From Canna indica (lineage: Eukaryota; Streptophyta; Magnoliopsida; Zingiberales; Cannaceae): a stretch of 64,000 nt of DNA. Location of the stretch: positions 48,061,501-48,125,500 of the forward strand of contig CP136893.1 in the NCBI GenBank assembly GCA_034359265.1, written 5' to 3'. Of this stretch, positions 1 through 16,849 are shown in pieces. Each line of letters starts with the position of its first letter. Position 1 is the stretch's first letter. Position numbers and translations under genes: made by a program. The notes below the pieces were generated by a model. The model worked only from the letters and a program-made list of their open reading frames with translations. It did no database searches and was not told the DNA's origin.

Positions 1-709
1 AAATTGTTTAAGGAAGGCTGGGTTTGGGTATTTACAGAGTCAAGAAGAAATGGAATGTAACGGGTGGCTCAACGGGCGGAAAACTAGCTGTTTTCGCCGT
101 TCGGTCGCTTGTCGGTCGATCGACTGATCGACCGCCCGCGACCGCTGGCCTTTCTGTGCTTTAATCACACTCGTCGGTCGATCGGAGGGTCGACCGCCAG
201 AGTCGCGAGATGAGCAATCCGCAATCCGGTTGACCGATATGCCTTCTGCCAAATTTTGGCTTCAATCGGTCGACCGAAGTAGCCACTGCCAATTTTTGGC
301 ATTGTTCGGTCGATCAACCGAAATGGCTATTGCCATTTTTTAACCCCATTCGGTCGACCGACCGGTCGATCGAACCTAGGCTGAACTTGATTTTTTCAAC
401 CTTCTTCTTGCGCGCTTCGTTTCCGGGTTCCGGCCTTCAACGAGTGATAACTTGGAGAGCTTTCCATGTGGTCTTTAGACTCGTCCAATATGACTTTGGT
501 GCACACGTAGAACTTCGAGAAATTTTCGCGATGAACCCGAACGCGTTGACCAATGTCCTTCCAACTTTGTGATTTCTCCGATATTTCGAATCGAGGACAT
601 CGAGCGCTAACTAATATGGAACCTGAAAGATATTCTTAATGAACCATTAGTTCCATATTGCTTATCATCAAAACCGAGATTAAGACTAAGGTAGAAAACC
701 ATAGGCCAA
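1..709 (-). repeat. Sirevirus-like LTR, copy A, cut by window edge
   Basis: Reverse-strand copy of the LTR family also present at 3216-4441, 17757-18719 and 61558-62806. Its start (reverse strand GTTGGCCTATGG) lies near 709 and it runs leftwards out of the window. Shared landmarks, inverted relative to copy B, are the stretch at 385-440 (matches 3462-3525), the GGTCGACCGA-type palindromes at 110-375, and an AACGG...CCGTT hairpin at 71-101. It lies opposite to the reading frame that follows and no polypurine tract abuts it, so the junction near 710 is a rearrangement rather than a normal element edge. Short reading frames through it come from the palindromes and are not genes. Confidence 0.75.
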
Positions 710-1548
710 CGATCACATGGCAGCTCGAGCGATCGCACGACTTGCGACCGCCCGATCAACCGGCGGACAAAATCAATCCTGTCCATCCATTTGGCCGCCA
801 GTTTTAATCTCAGCCCTTCAACCCAAGTTTTTAAGCCCGAAACTAGGGCTTCCTTGACCATTCAACTGGCCTCTTCACCCCTCTTCTCTTGGTTCTAAGG
901 TTTCTACTCCTTCTCCAAGGTAAAAGACTCAATCTTTAGCTACGTACCATTCATGAGTTAGTTCATAATGTTGAGTAGATTCTTCATCTTTTCTTCTCTC
1001 AATGTCTTGATTCATTCATAAAAATCATGATTCATGTTTCTTTTTCTTGGATGATGATCTTCTTGGGTATTTTTACCTTAAAAACAAGTTTTAGTGAAGG
1101 AAAATCAAATTTATCATGTTTTTTTTTGTATAAGTAAAAGCTTCTTTTTTTGAGATATCCTTACTCTTTGCATTTGCTTTGTCTTTCTTAAAAGGATTTT
1201 TTCTTTACTTTTGATTAATTAAAATTTCTCATCCTCATCTAGCCAAAACAAAAGTTTTTTTTAGAGAATATAAATGATTCAAATATATGTCTGCTATTTT
1301 ATTTGTGACCCATTTTATATTTTCTTTGAATCCTATCTTTTATTTTTATTTTTATTTTTATTTTTATTTTTATTGCTACTTTTTGGACTCACATATTGAG
1401 ATTTAATGTTAAAAATTTATTTTTTTAAAAAAGGGAGGCCTTTGTACGAATTTATGTCGATCTTAAAAGTGCTTCTTCTCCTTGCTTTAAGAGTATGCAT
1501 TACTCATCAATGCTAATCATCTACACATCATCCTAATTGTCTTGCAGA
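710..1548 (+). other. Leader with candidate intron upstream of the transposon-protein frame
   Basis: No coding sequence seen. A good donor (CCAAG|GTAAAAG, GT at 920-921) and a good acceptor (TTGTCTTGCAG, ending 1547) frame a T-rich stretch of about 630 bp that ends one base before the ATG of the next frame, as expected for a 5'-UTR intron. A TTTTTA microsatellite sits at about 1338-1371. That this leader belongs to the frame at 1549 is inferred from position and splice signals only. Confidence 0.45.
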
Positions 1549-2730
1549 ATGGTACCCAAGACAAAGCTTTCAAGCTTGGCCGATAATCTTTTGACCCCTA
1601 AAGGCAAGACTCAAGCTCCTAGGTTTGTAGATAGAGCTGTCCTACAAACTCGTCCAGTTAATTTAGATGACCTAGAGCAGTATGACATTAGAGGTAAACT
1701 TGCAAGCATGAGTTGGGTAGAGTTCATAGGAAAGCAAGTACTAGTATGTCCCATCCTGATAAAAGCCTTTTTCTCCAACCTTGTAATAGATAAGGCCAGA
1801 TTAGGTGACTCACTAGTTCTCCGATCTAAAATTTTGGGCAAATCCATAGTAATCACAGAATCAGACATTAGAGATGCTTTTGGGTTTCCTCTGCTAGGAA
1901 GGTTAATATATAAGATGTCCACACACCTCTTTCATGAGGATTTTCCTAGTCATGAAGTCATATCAGCTATCTGTCCTGAGGACTATCAGGGGATGCTTCC
2001 TAACCAAAGCATCAAACTATCAACCTTAGCTAGGATTATGCACCTTATCATTGCATATAATGTTCTTCCTAGAGCAAGTTACTATTATGAAGTAACCACT
2101 ATGAGTACTAGGGTACTCTTCTTTGCTATGTCCCGCATTCCCATAGACGTTCCTGATCTCATGCTTTGATACATAGCGGATGTTCATGCCTCAAAGAAAC
2201 AAGCCCTACCATATGCCTTAGTGATTTCTCACTTTATATATGTTGCTGGGGTAAACAAATCTAGATTTGAAATAGAACCTATACCCAAAGCCATAAACTC
2301 ATCCTCTCTCAGCCGCATGAAAATTCTTGAAAATCATTACGGTAAAAGAGTGCGGGGGGCTCCTAAGGAACACACTAATCATGACATAGTCATGGAGGCA
2401 AGAGATGGTGGTGGAAGCTCATCATCCGACGCTCCCATTGCACGTCTGGGTGATTTGGAGCATTGCTTTGCTCAGTTTCATATGGACCAGGTGAAATGGA
2501 ATAGAGGCACAAGAGAACGCCTAGACGAGTACGGCCGACGAATCGATGAGTTTGGTCAGATGATCGATGAGCATGGTCGGCGTATGGATGAATATGGTCA
2601 ACGTATTAACCAGTACGATCAGCAAGTGGATGAGTACGATCGTTAGTTTGATGAGATGTATGGTCAAGTATATGAGATGTGGCAATTCTATCAGTCACAT
2701 CTACCACCTCCCCCACCTGAGGATGATTAG
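1549..2730 (+). pseudogene. Broken 'putative plant transposon protein' frame with heptad array
   Basis: Starting at ATG 1549, just after a splice acceptor, one frame runs to TAG 2728-2730 and is broken by in-frame TGA 2167-2169 and TAG 2644-2646. The first ~230 codons resemble the 'putative plant transposon protein' domain common in plant retroelement-associated frames: a WVEFIGKQ...AFFSNL segment, a DIRDAFGFP segment, and a predicted helical part around STLARIMHLIIAYNVLP. Codons ~325-390 are a run of 7-residue repeats of the type xDEYGRR, then a short PPPPPEDD tail. The function of this domain is unknown. A polypurine tract and an LTR follow, so it is probably the cargo frame of a Sirevirus-like non-autonomous element. 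Family assignment is by pattern recognition. Confidence 0.6.
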
Positions 2731-3215
2731 TACTATTTGATGTTTGATGTTTGATGTTATTCATTTTATGGACTTGTATTAACACTACACTTTGCTTGAT
2801 CGACTTTATATTTGTATTTGAAACTCCTTATCTGTAAGGATTATGTGATGATGGAATGACTTGTTATATTTTGAAACATGTTAATGTTTACACTTGGTTG
2901 TTCTATGATTGATTACTCTCACTTGTATGTATGTTTTCATCCCTTGAGATGAGATCTTCATGCTTTATGAAAACTAATTTTACAGTCTCAACTTTGACTA
3001 GATTAATTTTTCTTGCCCTTTTTGATTGATGTCAAAAGGGGAAGAAAAATATAGTTAAAGGTGAAGAAAATATAGGAAAATCATGCATATAGATAGGGGG
3101 AGTTCTATTATATAGATATGCATGTTGATACGGGGAGAAATCTCATGTTTGATATCTTTGTGCTTAAATGATTTATTTTCTTAAGGATGTTTGTCATCAT
3201 CAAAAAGGGGAAGAT
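2731..3215 (+). other. Element tail with several polypurine tracts
   Basis: No gene. At least three purine-rich tracts occur (around 3035-3047, 3095-3102 and 3202-3214). The last, AAAAAGGGGAAGA, lies directly against the TGTTGGCC start of LTR copy B, which marks it as the plus-strand priming tract. Multiple tracts of the form catcaaaaaGGGGaaGAT before the 3' LTR are a known habit of Sireviruses (Copia). Confidence 0.6.
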
Positions 3216-4441
3216 TGTTGGCCTAAGGTTTTCTACCTTGGTCTTAATCTCAGTTTTGATGATAACAAATATGAAACTAATGTTTCATTGCAAAATATTT
3301 TCAGGTTCCATATCGATTAGCTCGTGATGTCCTCGATCAGAAATATTGAAGAAATTAAAAAATCGGAAGGACATTGATCGTCGTGGAATTCTCTTGAAGT
3401 TCGACGTATGCACCAAAGACGTCTTGGTCGAGTCTAAAGAACACATGGGAAGCTCTTTAGGTTGTCGCACGTTGAAGGCCGGAACCCGAAAACGAAGAGC
3501 GCAAGAAGAAGGCTGGAAAAATCAAGTTCAGCCTAGGTTCGGTCGACCGGTCGGCCGACTGAATGTAGTTAAAAATTGGCAGTAGCTAATTCGGTCGACT
3601 AGTCGGTTGACTGAATGATGTTAAAAATTGGCAGTAGCCAATTTGATCGACCGAAGATGGTTAAAAATCGGTAGTGGCTATTTCGGTCGATTAGTCGGTC
3701 GACCGACCGAGGCCAAAAATTTGCATTGCCTACTTTGGTCGATCGATCGATCGATCGATCGGACAGTAGAGGAGCTTAATCGTGACTCATTCGATCGACC
3801 CTCCGGTCGACCGGATAGTAGAGGAGCTTAATCATGACTCATTCGATCGACCCTCCGGTCGACCGAACAGAGCGGTAGAAGCACAAAAAGCCAGCGATCG
3901 CTGGGCGGTCGATCGGTCGGTCAACCGACGATCGACTTGTAAGTGACCGAACGGCGTCCAACGGGCGAAAAAATGCCCGTTGAGGAGCCGTTCGGTTGAG
4001 GGGTTATAAATACCCATCATCTAACTTCTTTAATCTCTCTCAACAACTAAGATAAGCATTCAAAAGAGAGATTTGTGCCTTCTAGAGCTTAATTGACTTG
4101 TGCTCGCTTCTCCGATCAACGACTTCTCAAGCTCTCATCTTCCCTCAACTCAGGCTTTTATTCGAGCTTAACATCTTGGCGAGTTGAAGGCTTTGAAGGC
4201 TTGGAAAAGAGCATTTGGTCTTGGTTTATTCTTTAAACTCTTTTTATTGTAATTTTAATTGTTATTTAAACTTATTTTCATTAGATTTGAGCTTGTGAAG
4301 ACCTAGGTTGTTAGGTCTTGAAATTGAGTGGTTGTCTTTGTGTTTGAGGCTTAATTTCCACCGGTGTAAACTTAGTTTACTAGGATTGGTGGAGTTGTCC
4401 TTTAGGTTGAGGTGGAAGAGTGCTCCCGGTAAGAAGGCGGA
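3216..4441 (+). repeat. Sirevirus-like 3' LTR, copy B, 3'-truncated
   Basis: Starts TGTTGGCC at 3216 directly after a polypurine tract. It is collinear with copies C and D but stops near 4441, about 280 bp before the family's ...CAACA end. The U3-like part (3537-3930) is a modular array of GGTCGACCGA-type palindromes separated by TTAAAAATTGGCAGT modules, with a 52-bp direct duplication at 3762-3865. A short hairpin (3959-3982) precedes a TATAAATA box (4005-4012). Truncation coincides with the join to a LINE-type RNase H fragment. Confidence 0.75.
4005..4012 (+). promoter_or_regulatory. TATA box of LTR copy B
   Basis: TATAAATA, 22 bp after the conserved hairpin at 3959-3982. Copy D has a related AAATAAATA at the matching place (about 62130) and copy C has CTATATAGG (about 18020). 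The position fits a U3/R boundary promoter. Confidence 0.5.
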
Positions 4442-4444
4442 GAC

Positions 4445-4985
4445 TATGATGCATATTATGACTTTCACTAGTTGTACTAAGCATATAAACTATAATGTTC
4501 AATATTGGATCCCCCCTCCTGACTCTTGGATTAAGTTTAATTGTGATGGCTCTCACTTGAATAATTATGGAGGAGTAGCTTTTGTACTCGGAATCATAAA
4601 GCTGAGTGTATTCTTATCTCAATTTTTTTCTTTAATTCTTCATCAGCTTTATATTCTGAAGTCATTGCCAACTTTCATGCATTGTCTTATGTGTTGGACA
4701 GGAAAATGGATCACATTATTATTGAATCAGATTGCAAGTCTCTTGTGGACTCCATTAACAAGCAAGCTGATATCCCTCAAAGCCTTGGATCAAATTTTTA
4801 AGATATTACTACTATTATGCAACGTTTCAACCATGTTTCTTTTGCTTATGTTTCTAGAGTTGTAAATCAAGCAGCCTATTAGACTGCACTGCAAATCTAG
4901 CTCGGATCCAAAGAAGGTCCACTGTTTGGACTTCCTCGCGGCCTCCTGACTTGGAGAAGCTTTTGTATCATGATTCTTTGGCAAT
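4445..4985 (+). pseudogene. LINE-type RNase H (RVT_3) remnant
   Basis: Translating in shifting frames gives a degenerate plant LINE-associated RNase H: a PPPDSWIKFNCDGS start, a YSEVIANFHAL segment, the catalytic-type strand IIIESDCKSLVDSIN, and a tail around FAYVSRVVNQAAY. It has stops and at least one frameshift and no start codon of its own. An AT microsatellite and an A-rich stretch (to about 5050) follow, consistent with the 3' end of a truncated LINE. It is fused directly to LTR copy B. Confidence 0.6.
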
Positions 4986-4994
4986 TGGCTAATT

Positions 4995-4997
4995 AGC

Positions 4998-5031
<34 letters not shown>
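4995..5031. repeat. (AT)n microsatellite
   Basis: Uninterrupted AT dinucleotide run of about 36 bp between the LINE remnant and the CPN60 promoter region. Confidence 0.9.
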
Positions 5032-5034
<3 letters not shown>

Positions 5035-5443
5035 AGTAAAAAAAAATTATTTTTAAATTAAAATTTTATTTAATGAAAAAAAATAGTTTTACTAGGAAAC
5101 AAACAAGTCATTCCAGCGTGGCATCCGCCATCCGCTCAGATCCAACTGTACTACTTTCCCAATAATGTCTTTTGTTATTATGTAATTATTATTATTGGCA
5201 TAAAAGGATTGCATCCCAGATTCCCAGATAAAAAAATAAAACAAATAAATGGATCTTCTTCCAGCCGTCATGGCGAAGTCCGTGGTCGACCGTTTGCCAA
5301 CTCGCTCCGCTGCTCGCGTGCTGCTGTACCGCTCGGGCGAAGTCCGTGGCGAACCCTTGTTCCTAGGCGTTCAGATGAGCGGATGTCATTCCGCCACGTA
5401 GGAAGAACAACTTAGCTTATGCTGTTGGTGAAGTTCCGTTGTC

Positions 5444-5488
5444 TAAACCCTAAAACCCTAGCGAAGGCGCTTCCAAGAGGTTCTAGAA
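5444..5488 (+). promoter_or_regulatory. Telo-box and heat-shock-element-like site upstream of CPN60
   Basis: A telo-box pair (AAACCCTAAAACCCTA, 5445-5460) is followed at 5471-5488 by TTC-n7-TTC-nn-GAA. In 5-bp spacing this fits three of four modules of an alternating TTC/GAA heat shock element; the second module is AGA instead of GAA. They lie 160-200 bp before the ATG. Telo-boxes are frequent in promoters of plant housekeeping genes, and HSEs are bound by heat shock factors at HSP60-type genes. Use of these sites here is inferred. Confidence 0.45.
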
Positions 5489-5646
5489 ACCACGAAAAGC
5501 TCTTCTTTTCTCCCCAATCCCTTCTCCGCCCGCCACCATCTCCTCCTTTTTAACACACTGCAGGAACGCCTCTTATTGTCTCCTCCTCTACGGCAATCGT
5601 CAAGCTTCCACCAAGAGTCCTTGTCCAAATTCTCCTCGATTCTACA

Positions 5647-10995
<5,349 letters not shown>

Positions 10996-13149
10996 TTTCC
11001 CCAATGTATACAATTTTCTGAGAATTTTTAGAATCTCCATCTGCATCTCATTTATTTGCAGTACTTGTTTTTCTTCTCGAGGCTAGTGTTAAAATGTGAG
11101 GAAGCAGAGAGAAACTGTCATAATGCTGCCTCAAGCTAACTTAACATTGTTACGAAAACTTGATTAATTTATCGCACTAGAGCATCAATGATATCTTTCA
11201 ATAAGAGATATACGCACTATGCATTATTGTTAGTGGCAAGTCTTTAAAGTTTTAGATATTTATCAATTTCGTAACTTCATTCTGCATATCTTCAAAATCA
11301 TCTTTTATTTATATGCATATATGATATGCAAATCATATGATATTTAAATTTCTTAAGTTATGAATATATTTAGGTTAATTTTAAATACATTTACTTTTTA
11401 CATAATAAGTTCAATATTTGAGCATTTTGGAGATTGATAGGAAAATATGTATATTATTTTGGTAATTTTTTTGAAAGAGTCAATCAATTATTGAATGTTT
11501 ATGATGTATTGAATATTGATGGGACACTGTTGATGTGGATATTATCATGTCAATATCCTTAAATGGATAATTTTTTTAATAATGTCCGATCATCAATTTT
11601 TTATATTTTAGATAAGGTTTAAAATATTACATTTAGTATATCTCGACTTTTAAGAATTTTTTAAATCTATCCTAATTTTTTATTTTTAATCGAAATTGAT
11701 CGTACTTTTGATTTATTTCACTTATATCCTATCATTCAACTATCTAAGTTGGGATAAAATTTGTTTCAATTTGTCTATTAGGATTTTGAGTTGCATTGCC
11801 ATCTGGATCAGAATTTTAGTTAGCATTCCTAAATACATATAAAAATAATAAGTCATGACACTAAATCTTTGGGGTCATTGAATGATGCAATAGAGATCTA
11901 AGAAATGATGCGATTAAAAATATTGTAGTCGATTATTAGGGATGGCAATGGGTTTGTATAAATGAGTATTTATCCATCCCAGACCCTGATAGGTCATTAG
12001 CGGGTTTTGCCCGTTGGGTCGTGGGACGGGTATAGGATTTTGAGGTAAAAAACCTGTAGGGTTTGGGACGGGTCAAAGTGATCACGATTCTACCTTGAGG
12101 TCACATCGATGCAAAGGGGTGGGGTGAGTACTGAGAATGTATGGGATAAAAATTTTCACAATTTTTTTGAAAGTAAGAAGATAATTTTTTTAAATCTTTG
12201 GCAAAATAATTTTATTATTTTAAAATATATTTAGTTGGATGGACTTCTCGACCGTGCTACTCAATGGTAAAATTGATATTTGATAGTAGGAACTAAAAGA
12301 AATTGAAAGTAATTTAAAAAAATTCTTAAAAGTCGAAATATATTATATATAATCCTTTAAATTTTATCAAAAAATTTTGATGACATGATATTTTTGAATT
12401 TTTTATTCATTTAGGGATGCTGACGTGGAAAATATTGATCCACATCAAAAATATAATTAAAAAAATTGAAAGGTGAAGTATATTAATGAGAAAAATAAAA
12501 AATTGAGATAGATTTAAATCATCAAAGTAAAGATATATTTTGTAATAATCCAAATTTTTTATTAATAAATTAATTTATATGAAATTAATGCAAATAAATT
12601 ATATGAAATTAATGCAAATAAATTATTAATAACTTTGAAACAGATTATACTATTTTTTATAATTAAGTCAAAGATATGTCTTATTTATCAAGTAAATTAT
12701 TTCAATATTTAAGTCGTTCGTGTAGGATAAATCTAAAATAAAATATTAGGATTTCAAATATGCAAAGTATCATATGCTCTTGAAATATTAATTTTTTCGT
12801 TAAAACTTCAAATGAAAGCTTTGATTTTTTCGTTAAAAATTCAAATGAAAGCTTTTGTATATTATTTTGATTCTATTTGTAATATTATTCTCAGCGAGCA
12901 AAATCATTTCTAAATACGGGCGCCCCAATTGGGCCATTTTTTTTTCTTCTAAATTATATGTTTAATTTTATAAATCAAATTTATAAATTGTAATTTAATA
13001 ATTTAATATATATATTAATAAGTAATATCATTTTTATATAATATATATAATTTTAATCAATATAATTTAATTTGATGCATATATTATATACTAATATATA
13101 TTATCATTTATTTAATATATTATATATTAATATTAATTATTTATTTAAT
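10996..13149. other. AT-rich intergenic region downstream of CPN60
   Basis: No gene seen. The first ~200 bp are probably the CPN60 3' UTR. Small direct tandem repeats occur at about 12575-12624 (two ~25-bp units) and 12791-12857 (two ~34-bp units). The stretch 11940-12150 begins AGGGATGGCAATGGGT and is G-rich against the AT-rich surroundings. It resembles the ends of common hAT-like miniature elements, but I could not find a matching second terminus. A short GC stretch lies at 12918-12935. Confidence 0.5.
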
Positions 13150-15768
13150 TGTCACGCCCCAAATCTGGGTCGCGACCGGCCAGAGTACGAACAGACACTC
13201 CGAAGCCTAAACCATACAATACAATTATCCATGCAATATAATCAAGTCAAGATGCTATAACATACACCTTAATCATCAAAGTAGCTACTCGGTATCAATT
13301 TAAGTAAAAGCTACATAACCAAATATCAATGCGACATAAGTTCAAGTAACTACAAGACTCAGACAAACTATATGTCTCTTAAATAAGCTCAAATCTGACT
13401 CAATTAGACTACACCAACGGGTTTCTCGAAACCGCCACCGGAGTTCGCCGCCATCAGCCGCGCCATAACTCAATGATCACGCTCTGCAAAATATGATCAC
13501 GCTCTGCATAACTCAGTGAGTGGTCGTCTCGACCATCACCAAGCCAAACCATGTAAATAATTAATGCAGTAATTATCTTTGTGTTCAAATGACTGATATA
13601 ATCATGGTACATATTACTTTAGTAACTCGTGCGCTATGCGCACCACACAGACTGACTCGGCCCATTTAGAGCAGTCCTCTAGTTACTCGCTTATAACCCA
13701 CGAAGGGCTCGCTAGGCCGACCACCCCCAGTAAACTTCTCAACTCGGGATCACTGAGCTATGAAGGCCCTTTAGCTTCAGTGCCCTAGCTTGGTCGGGAA
13801 AGGCCCTCCGACCCATGTCACTCGGGCTCACTGAGCAACTCGTACGTTAGGTGTACCACTTGGCCCAATACGACCCAACATCATCTCGTGCGCGATGCGC
13901 ACCACTCGGCCTATCTGGCCCAATATCATCTCGTGCGTGCACCGCTTGGTGTATCCGGCTCAATATCATCTCGTGCGCGATACGCACTACTCGGCCTACC
14001 CGGCCCAATACCATGTAATGCGCGGAGCGCACCACTCGGCCTAATGAGGCCCAATAAATATCAATTTAAAGAGTCACGAACTCCTAAACACTTCTTTTCT
14101 ATGTCTCGCGGAACGTCAGTCTGTATCGCTCTCTACATTTAACTTTCTATTTTTCTTACTCAAGGCCATACCCTCATGTCAACATGTAGAAGTTAAATTT
14201 TACTACTGATATCAGGGTAAATTTTCAGTATTTATAGCAAGTCGAAAAAATGTCGTACAAGGTTCGCAACCCGGCCCGTATGTTGAACACCCACAACAAC
14301 AATTCCAACCTATTGTAACTCCCTGTTTACTTATCGTACACTACTATTCAGGTCACCAAAACACTTTCAAAGTTCTTAAACCATAGCGTACATGAAGATC
14401 GATAGGTCATATCGATACTTTATGCAGTAAATCAACATCTCAAATAATAGAATTAACTCAGCATGCATTTGACCAAGTTTTCAGCAAATAGGTAATTCTT
14501 AGCAATTGATATTTTTAGCATCAACTATGTGAAATTTTCAGCATTAAATCATATAAGATTTCAACATCAAATTACATGAAAAATCCAGCATCAAACCTTA
14601 TCAAATTTCAGCAAACAATAATGACAGCATACTATAATTTCAGCAAACCATGCTTTCAGAAATTTTAATTTCAACCAATAGTAATTTCAGCAATTACAAT
14701 TTCAGTATTTATAAAAATTCAACAAACCATCTAAGTAAACCAATCACTCTTCCTTAAGCTTTGATGTGTGAAGCAACACCTAGGAACAAATTAAAATTCC
14801 AAACATTAAATTCCACCCAAAGCTCACTGTTTAAAACCCATCTAATTAAATTCGTTGACTACACGTCACAGTCAACCCCTCCTCTGCAACATGCAGCCAC
14901 AGGAAGAGACAATGACACAGGCGGCCACATGGTTTTACCTAGGGTTTTCCTATTCATTTTTCTTTTACCATTCCACCACTTTAATCCTAAAAGAAAGATA
15001 TGCTTGAAGGTAATACAATTTATACCAATCAAGAGAAACTCATAAATCATAAAATTTCTCAAAAATTTCCATATGGCAGTAGGCGGCCACCAAGGAGAAA
15101 AAGTTTTCATTGCCTAGGTTTCATGACTTTAACCTCTAATTTCCAAGAAGAAATCGACACAAGAAACATGTCCCAAACCCAATGGAAGAAGAATCAAGAA
15201 TTGTAGAGAAGAATATCCAGATTTTTTTTCTGGCGATAAGAGGCGGCCAAAGAGGGAAGGAAGACCTCGAATTTTTCAAGAATAAACCACTCACCTAGGA
15301 TTTGATTAAGGATGAGGAAGACAATGAAAAAGTCCCGTGTCAAATCTGATCCGACAAAGCTCCGATCTCCAGCCGATTCCCTCTCCGGTTCATCCCTCTC
15401 CCTCACGCCTCCTTGGGTAGCGTGTGGCTCCTCCTTGGAGCCGTACGCCCCAGGTGGCTCTACTTCTATTTTTTTTTAATTGCCTAAATTATCAATTTAC
15501 CCCTCATCACTTAACTTGACCTAACTTGCTCAAAAACGAGTCCGATTCGAGCTCCGATCGCACCCTCGGATTCGGATCGAGCCCATCTCAGACTTGACAC
15601 AAACTTAATTCTAATTTAAGTAATTTAGATATATTGAGCAAGGGTCTCACCTCACTTCTCTCACCTCACTTCGCGCCCAACCACGATTAACTCTGCACGC
15701 GCCGTTATGCGTCGCGCTCATCCCGCTAAAACTAATATGCAAAAATTTATAACTTCGCGGGTATTACA
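13150..15768 (-). repeat. LTR of a minus-strand Gypsy element
   Basis: Starts TGTCACGCCCC (reverse complement of the family's ...GGGGCGTGACA end) and ends GTATTACA at 15768, immediately followed by the complement of a polypurine tract (ATCCTCCCCCCTT, 15769-15782). So it is the 3' LTR of an element read on the minus strand, about 2.6 kb. It contains a run of short repeats 'CATCTCGTGCGCGATGCGCACCACTCGGCC' type at about 13620-14045. The same LTR family appears as a solo LTR at 22392-24319 and in the 26.4-40.2 kb block. Short frames inside are not genes. Confidence 0.75.
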
Positions 15769-15913
15769 ATCCTCCCCCCTTAAAAAAATTCGTCATTGAA
15801 TTTAGAGGTAAAAAGGAACTTACCATTTTAAATTAACAATTGCGAATACTTCTCCAACATATCCTAAACTAAATACGGCCCCAGCCTCTGGGTCTCACCC
15901 GCCTCAAACCACC

Positions 15914-16520
15914 CTACCGGAGATCGACATCTCCGCCTATACAGAGCCTCCAACGGTGACATGCCACACTACTCAGATAGCTGTTATTGTAGGCAAACTC
16001 TACCAACGGTAGGTGCCGCTCCCAGCCATCCTCAAAGTCCAAGATACAGGCCCGCAACGTGTCCTCTAGGATCTGGATGGTCCTCTTTGACTGTCCGTCA
16101 GTCTGCGGGTGAAAAACTGTACTAAACCGAACTTGAGTACCCACGGCTTCCTGAAAAGACCGCCAAAAAATCTCATCGTAAATTGGGTACCCCTGTCCGA
16201 TGTAATCATCACTGGAATCCCATGACATGCTATTTGATCCAAGAAAAGTTTGGCATACTGCTCAGCCGAAAGGTCGTCTTAACTTGAATGAAATGTGCCG
16301 ATTTGGTCAGTTGGTCCACAATAACCCAAATAGAGTCATTACCTCCTCTCGACCTTGGCAATCTAGCCACAAGGTCCATAGTAATCCTTTTCCATTTTCG
16401 CCAGGTCTCTGGTCAAAACACGGAATACATCCTCCTTCTGGACTGCCCCGAGATAACTGCCCCACCACCCAAGCAGGCCGCAAATTCTCGAGATCATGGG
16501 CTCCTCGACGCTGCCAAGTG
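15914..16520 (-). pseudogene. Gypsy integrase core remnant
   Basis: Reverse-strand translation shows the integrase catalytic core in order: TWRKWKRITMDLVARLP, VIVDQLTKSAHF (first catalytic Asp region), then across a frame change VRFSTVFHPQTDGQSKRTIQILEDTLRACI and WERHLPLVEFAYNNSY, the segment carrying the Asp/Glu pair region. It matches Ty3/Gypsy integrases, which join element DNA to the host. No protease, reverse transcriptase or RNase H is left in this unit, so it is an internal-deletion derivative. The sequence between 16521 and 16850 is not recognisable. Confidence 0.75.
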
Positions 16521-16849
16521 TATTAGGTTGCCCATAAATTTCCTACTAAAACTCTAGTCCAAGCACAAGTACAAACCAAGCAAGGTGATTATATCACCCC
16601 TTTCGCCACGGTTCCTAAACGACCAAAACAGGTTGGTCCAATCTTCACACTCTCAACAGACATGATGTGTATGCCCGTTCACCGCTCTCAACTCGGGTGT
16701 AGTTGAGATTACTCACTCCACGGCCTAAATGCCGACCCTCAAAATATCCTATCACGTCGACCCGTCGACCTCATTAACCATACCAAGTGGGCCTGAGAGG
16801 CCGGTTCATCCATTCATCCGTTCTGGCACACTGATTATTTATGGAATGT

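Noticed and set aside
3721..3760. GATC-rich run as a restriction/methylation signal
   Set aside because: It is a local expansion of the GGTCGATCGA module of the LTR and not a separate feature.
5209..5415. Short forward reading frame in the CPN60 promoter
   Set aside because: It covers the promoter/5' UTR with the telo-box just beyond; no domain, and frame content follows GC-rich direct repeats.
11940..12150. hAT-like miniature element (GGGATGGCAATGGGT start)
   Set aside because: Only one end is recognisable and no 8-bp duplication could be identified; kept as a remark only.
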